Part shown: positions 59,901 through 64,000 of the stretch, one piece after another
How the letters are laid out: the number at the start of each line of letters is the position of its first letter
Position numbering within the stretch: the first letter of the stretch is position 1
Program-made: the position numbers and the translations under genes
Notes under the pieces: generated by a model
Told to the model about the DNA's origin: nothing
The model's input: only the letters and a program-made list of their open reading frames with translations
Database searches by the model: none
Source of the DNA: Mesaphorura yosii
Lineage: Eukaryota > Arthropoda > Collembola > Poduromorpha > Tullbergiidae
Length of the DNA: 64,000 nt
Assembly: GCA_009869945.1 (NCBI GenBank)
Contig: WIXG01000150.1
Location: 110,787-174,786, forward strand
Direction: 5' to 3'

Positions 59901-62900
59901 GTGAATTGGGATTAGAAGGTTAATTTCTTACTTGGCGATATGGTAGCTGAGAGTTGTTGCAAACGCACGTGCCGAATTGACGATATTCATTTCAATGTCA
60001 ACGCTCTGTTGTTTTCCTTCCAAGACAGGAGCAGTCATCGCAAGGAGCTGGTTATCAAGTCGCTTCTCAAGTTCGAAATCTTGGGCGACACTTCCTCCAA
60101 CGATGTTCACTCCTGGTCTCATGTGCAACGCGTTCTTCAGCAGGTTGCCAAAATTCAAGTATTTTCCTTTCGGGTGATTGGTTTCGGCCACTTTTATCAA
60201 CTCAGTGCGGCCGATTAGTTCCTGAAGATGGCGAACTCCCATCTTCGACATCCATGTACGAATCTCTTCGGCCAACATAAAGAGATAATTCACGACGTAT
60301 TCTGGCTTTCCCTCGAATTTCTTTCTGAGTTCAGGATCCTGAGTTGCAATTCCAACCGGGCAAGTATTCAAGTGGCATTTCCTCATCATCGTGCAACCCA
60401 TTGCAATCAATGGTGCAGTTGAGAAACCGAACTCGTCAGCGCCGAGAATTGCAGCGACAATTACATCGAAGCCAGTCCGAAGTTGGCCATCAGCTTGAAG
60501 TACGACGCGCGAGCGTAAATTATTCAGCACGAGCGTCTGGTGAGTCTCAGAAATCCCCAGCTCCCAAGGAAGGCCAGCAGATTTGATGCCTGTCCAGGAG
60601 CTCGCACCAGTGCCACCGTCGTGGCCGGAAATGACAATGTGTTCGGCTTTGCCCTGTGAGAGAATAAGAAATTTTGCGTATTCTTCCATCTCACCAAAGA
60701 GGCCCGTATTAATGCTCGCTATTGATACCTTCGCTACGCCAGACGCAACCACTCCAACTCCGACTTCAGAAACCAGCTTGACGGAAATTCTTGCCAACGG
60801 ATTTGCGCACTTGAGATCATAAATGAGTTCGCCCAAATCTTCAATTGAGTAAATGTCGTGGTGAGGTGGTGGAGAAATTAAGCCGACGCCTGGAATTGAG
60901 TGTCTGGTCGCCGCGATCTCCTCTGAGACTTTATGGCCAGGCAACTCTCTAAAATTCAAGTGGATTTTTTTTAGCGCGACTTCTTCAAAAGTCTCAAAGA
61001 ATTCTTACCCTCCTTCGCCGGGCTTGGCACCTTGTGCCATTTTAATTTGCAAGTCGTCGGCATTGGCGAGATATCCGATGGTCACTCCAAATCTTCCACT
61101 TGCAACCTGCTTAATCGCTGAACGTTTGTTATACATTGGATCTTGGTCCAAGTAACGATCAGCATTCTCGCCACCTTCACCTGTGTTAGATTTACCACCA
61201 ATGCGGTTCATCGCAATGGCAAGAGTGGAATGAGCTTCCAGCGAAATGGAACCGAAACTCATGGCACCAGTCGCAAAGCTGGAAAATTCAGTTTTGTAGA
61301 TTCATATTCCTCTTTTTCAACCAAGAGAGGCTTGCAATTGCTTTCTTACCGTTTAACAATTTCGGCAGCAGGCTCAACTTCATTAATGTTGACTGGATTG
61401 TCTGACAGCACAAGTTCAAACTGACCACGAAGTGCGCAACTGCGTGCACTGTCCATGGCGGATTCCACGAACTTTTCGTATGCATTCTTGCTGTTGTTTT
61501 TCACGGCTTCCTGGAGGTTGGCAATGCTTAGCGGATCATTAATGTGCTTCTCTCCGCCTAAATAAAATTACATTAAGAATTTAGTACGCGAAATTCAAGT
61601 GCGCCCAGAAAATACTTAATTACCGGATCGCCAGTGATATTGACCAGGATTACGAAGCACGTACATATCACATTCACGGTCTTGATACGTCAATGAATGC
61701 CTTTCAAATGCATCCTCAGCCAAAACCTTAAAGGTCACACCACCAATGCGAGAGGCAGTTCCACGGAAGCATTTGTCAATGACTTCGTCCGAGAGCCCAA
61801 CTGCTTCGAAGATTTGGGCTCCTTTGTAAGACTGAAGTGTTGAAATGCCCATTTTAGCCATAACTTTGGAAATGCCTGTTGCAGTTGAGTTGGCGTAATT
61901 CTAAACAGATGATTTGAATTTCATTTGTAGTTAAACAAATTATGAAATACTGAACAAAGTTAGATTGTCAGAATCACAATACCTCAAAGATTTTCTTGTC
62001 CGAAATAGACGCATCAAGTACGCCTTCGTTACGCAATGATCTTGCAGTTTCGTAAACCAAATAAGGACAGATCGCGTCTACACCAAATCCTGCAGTAAAT
62101 ATTCCATAATGAGCCAATAAGAAGAGAGCGAGGTTTCAGTAAATGAATTTGGACTGAAATAGTACCTAACAGTACACACATGTGGTGCACTTCACGGGCT
62201 TCACCAGTCTCAAGAATTATGCCAACTTTCATCCGCTGGCGTTCTTCGATCAAATGATGATGAACTGCTCCGACTGCCAAAAGTGCACTGATCGGTACTC
62301 TACGCCAGAAATTTATGAAATTACGAATTAATCCGACTCGTATTGGCAAGTATAGGCAAGTTGGTATATTCAAGTCATCTTTCAGCTAGTTTACCGTTCT
62401 TCTCCAGCAGCGTAGTCGGAGAGCAGAATCATTTGATAATTCATCTGAGCAGCCTGGCAGGCTTCAGCGCAAATGCGATCAAGCCCGTTCTGGAGACCCG
62501 TAGGTCCTTCTTTCCTATCAAACGTGATGTCGATCTTCTTTGTCTGAGAGATAAATGGAACGTGGTTAGAAGATGGTTATGTTGTAGGAATGTCGTAGGC
62601 GGTACACACTCACCCGCCATCCTCTGTATCTGGTGGACTTCAAAACTGCTAAATCTTGCAGCGAAAGAATTGGATGCGGGAGCAGTAGTCGACGACACTG
62701 CTCCTCACTTGGCTCGAGTATGTTCGCCTCGGGCCCAATCGGACACACCAGACTCATGACAATAGCCTCTCGGAAGGGATCAATCGGTGGGTTTGTAACC
62801 TGTAATGTCATGCATGGGGTATTAGCTGACCCACTTATGCGCTATCAAAATACTACAGCAAAGAATCAGAAACCTGTGCAAAGAGCTGCTTGAAGTAGTC

Positions 62901-64000
62901 GTAGAGCAATGGCTGATATTCAGAGAGACACGCGAGAGGCGCGTCGTTTCCCATTGACCCCAACGCCTCTTTCCTAAAAGAAAAGAGAGTATTTCAGTTC
63001 TATCCTTGTCACGATTGGGACTTTTCTTCTTACTTCGTGGTGACCATCGGAAGCATCAACAGGCTGATTGTCTCGACGGTGTAGCCGTACATCCCAAGCC
63101 TCTTATCTGCTGCGCATCTGTATATCGCTCCTGCAACAATAAAAATTGTAACGCGTGAATGAAACTGGGTTGAGCGTGGTGTATCATTTCGTTGCCAATG
63201 TAGTACCATTTTCTTTAATGTCGCCATTGTAGCCATTTCCGTTGAGCCGCCCGTTTTCCAACTTATTCACGCCACTTTCCCAGGTCGGCAACGGTCCAGT
63301 ATGCGCCGCTCTCAAATCGTCCATCGTCACAAGTTCGTGCAACCAAGTCGCGTACGGCCTCGACCTGGCCATGTCCAGTTTAATCGCCTCGTCGCGAATA
63401 AATAGCTTCTCCTTCGTGTCGACGAGCAACATACGGCCAGGCTTCAGGCGGCTCTTCAGTTTAATGTTCGATGGATCAGTGTCGTACACTCCAACTTCAG
63501 AGGCCATTACGATCGTGTTGTCTTTGGTCACGTAAAATCGCGATGGTCTCAAGCCGTTTCTAAATTTTATGAAATTTCCTGTTAGGTCCTGTGCTAACCT
63601 TATACTGACGCATAAGATGGTCGACACGATACTGTGTGTAACCTGTCTAGAATTGCGCCAATGTAGCGTCCATCAGTGAATGTGAGTAGAGCAGGTCCGT
63701 CCCAAGGCTCCATGGCGCAGGCCGCCCACCTGTAGAATTCCTTCTTCTCCTGACTCATCGTCTTGTCCTTCTCCCAGGCTTCAGGAACCATTGTCATGAT
63801 AGCCTGCGTATGAGACAAGAATGTGAAACTCAGACTGGGTTGGGGCAGCGTGGGACTGGACGCTGGAATGGAGACTGGACGCCTGCCTGTTTGTCTCATT
63901 CTACCCCAAGCCATGGGTTTTCTAATTAAATTCGTATTCGAACCTCAGGCAAAGAGCGTCCGCCGGCCTTCACCAAGAATTCCAACACACAGTCAGCTGA
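56904..64000 (-). CDS. Glutamate synthase (GOGAT), fused large and small subunits, 5' end outside the window
   Basis: Makes two glutamates from glutamine and 2-oxoglutarate using NAD(P)H. About 20 short exons were followed from 64000 (partial) down to the stop at 56904, all in phase. Order: the glutamine amidotransferase domain ([25 protein letters not shown]), a central domain, the FMN domain ([27 protein letters not shown]), the 3Fe-4S cluster motif [14 protein letters not shown], the glutamate synthase C-terminal beta-helix ([33 protein letters not shown]), then the GltD-like part with [19 protein letters not shown] and [10 protein letters not shown] cysteines, FAD site [17 protein letters not shown](P) site [13 protein letters not shown], and the end GIIPALQKG. 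Such fusions occur in insects, nematodes and fungi. The catalytic N-terminal cysteine should lie beyond the window edge. Confidence 0.95.
57985..58120. repeat. Intronic minisatellite with unit near TCTGGAAACAATTG
   Basis: Inside the glutamate synthase intron 57942-58156, about nine or ten imperfect copies of a 14-16 bp unit (TCTGGAAACAATTG, with variants such as TCTTGGAACAATC) follow head to tail. The rest of the gene's introns are short and non-repetitive. Confidence 0.85.

Overview
This is a eukaryotic nuclear window, almost certainly from an arthropod. The evidence is an insect-type gustatory receptor, an ebony-type beta-alanyl-amine synthetase with paralogues, a secreted single-domain ACE, an animal GOGAT fusion, and genes split by many 45-100 bp GT-AG introns. 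The density (about 17 protein-coding loci in 64 kb) and gene mix would suit a springtail-like hexapod, but the species call is a guess. All exon models were read by hand from splice signals, frame continuity and family similarity. No search was run.

Layout. 0.3-2.6 kb: 26S proteasome ATPase Rpt6 (+). 3.5-8.0 kb: OCRL/INPP5B-type inositol polyphosphate 5-phosphatase (-). 8.9-9.5 kb: BLOC-1 subunit 1 (+). 10.2-11.6 kb: gustatory receptor (+), ending 18 bp from the stop of ebony (-, 11.7-15.4 kb). 16.5-19.3 kb: ACE-like peptidase (-). 20-21.9 kb: PDSS2 (-). 23.2-27.8 kb: a second ebony-type locus that appears split in two, with a divergent adenylation domain ending in its own stop (25.5-27.8 kb) and a separate carrier plus amine-selecting part (23.2-24.7 kb). 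A decayed duplicate of the exon around the break lies between them. 28.2 kb: a Cys/Pro-rich ORF and a broken FAM166-like signature. 29.9-36.3 kb: a large cadherin (+). 36.7-39.8 kb: Nopp140/NOLC1 (-) with two alternative C-terminal tails; the RGG plus zinc-finger tail lies inside the intron that leads to the SRP40 tail. 40.7-41.6 kb: short RMI1 (+). 42.9-44.5 kb: intronless MATE-like transporter (+). 44.7-47.8 kb: EDEM2 (-) with a long extra tail. 48.3-50.3 kb: NOP56 (-). 51-53.8 kb: GLE1 (+). 55-55.7 kb: Ly6/uPAR GPI protein (+). 56.9-64 kb: glutamate synthase (-), 5' part outside the window.

Most neighbours are unrelated housekeeping genes packed tightly and often tail to tail with overlapping 3' ends. 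The one functional cluster is the ebony family. The intact ebony keeps all adenylation motifs. The split paralogue has lost the P-loop-like A3 motif and the A10 lysine but keeps the carrier serine, which suggests neofunctionalisation or slow decay rather than a second beta-alanyl-dopamine synthase. Nopp140 and NOP56 both serve box C/D and H/ACA snoRNP biology, but they are separated by unrelated genes.
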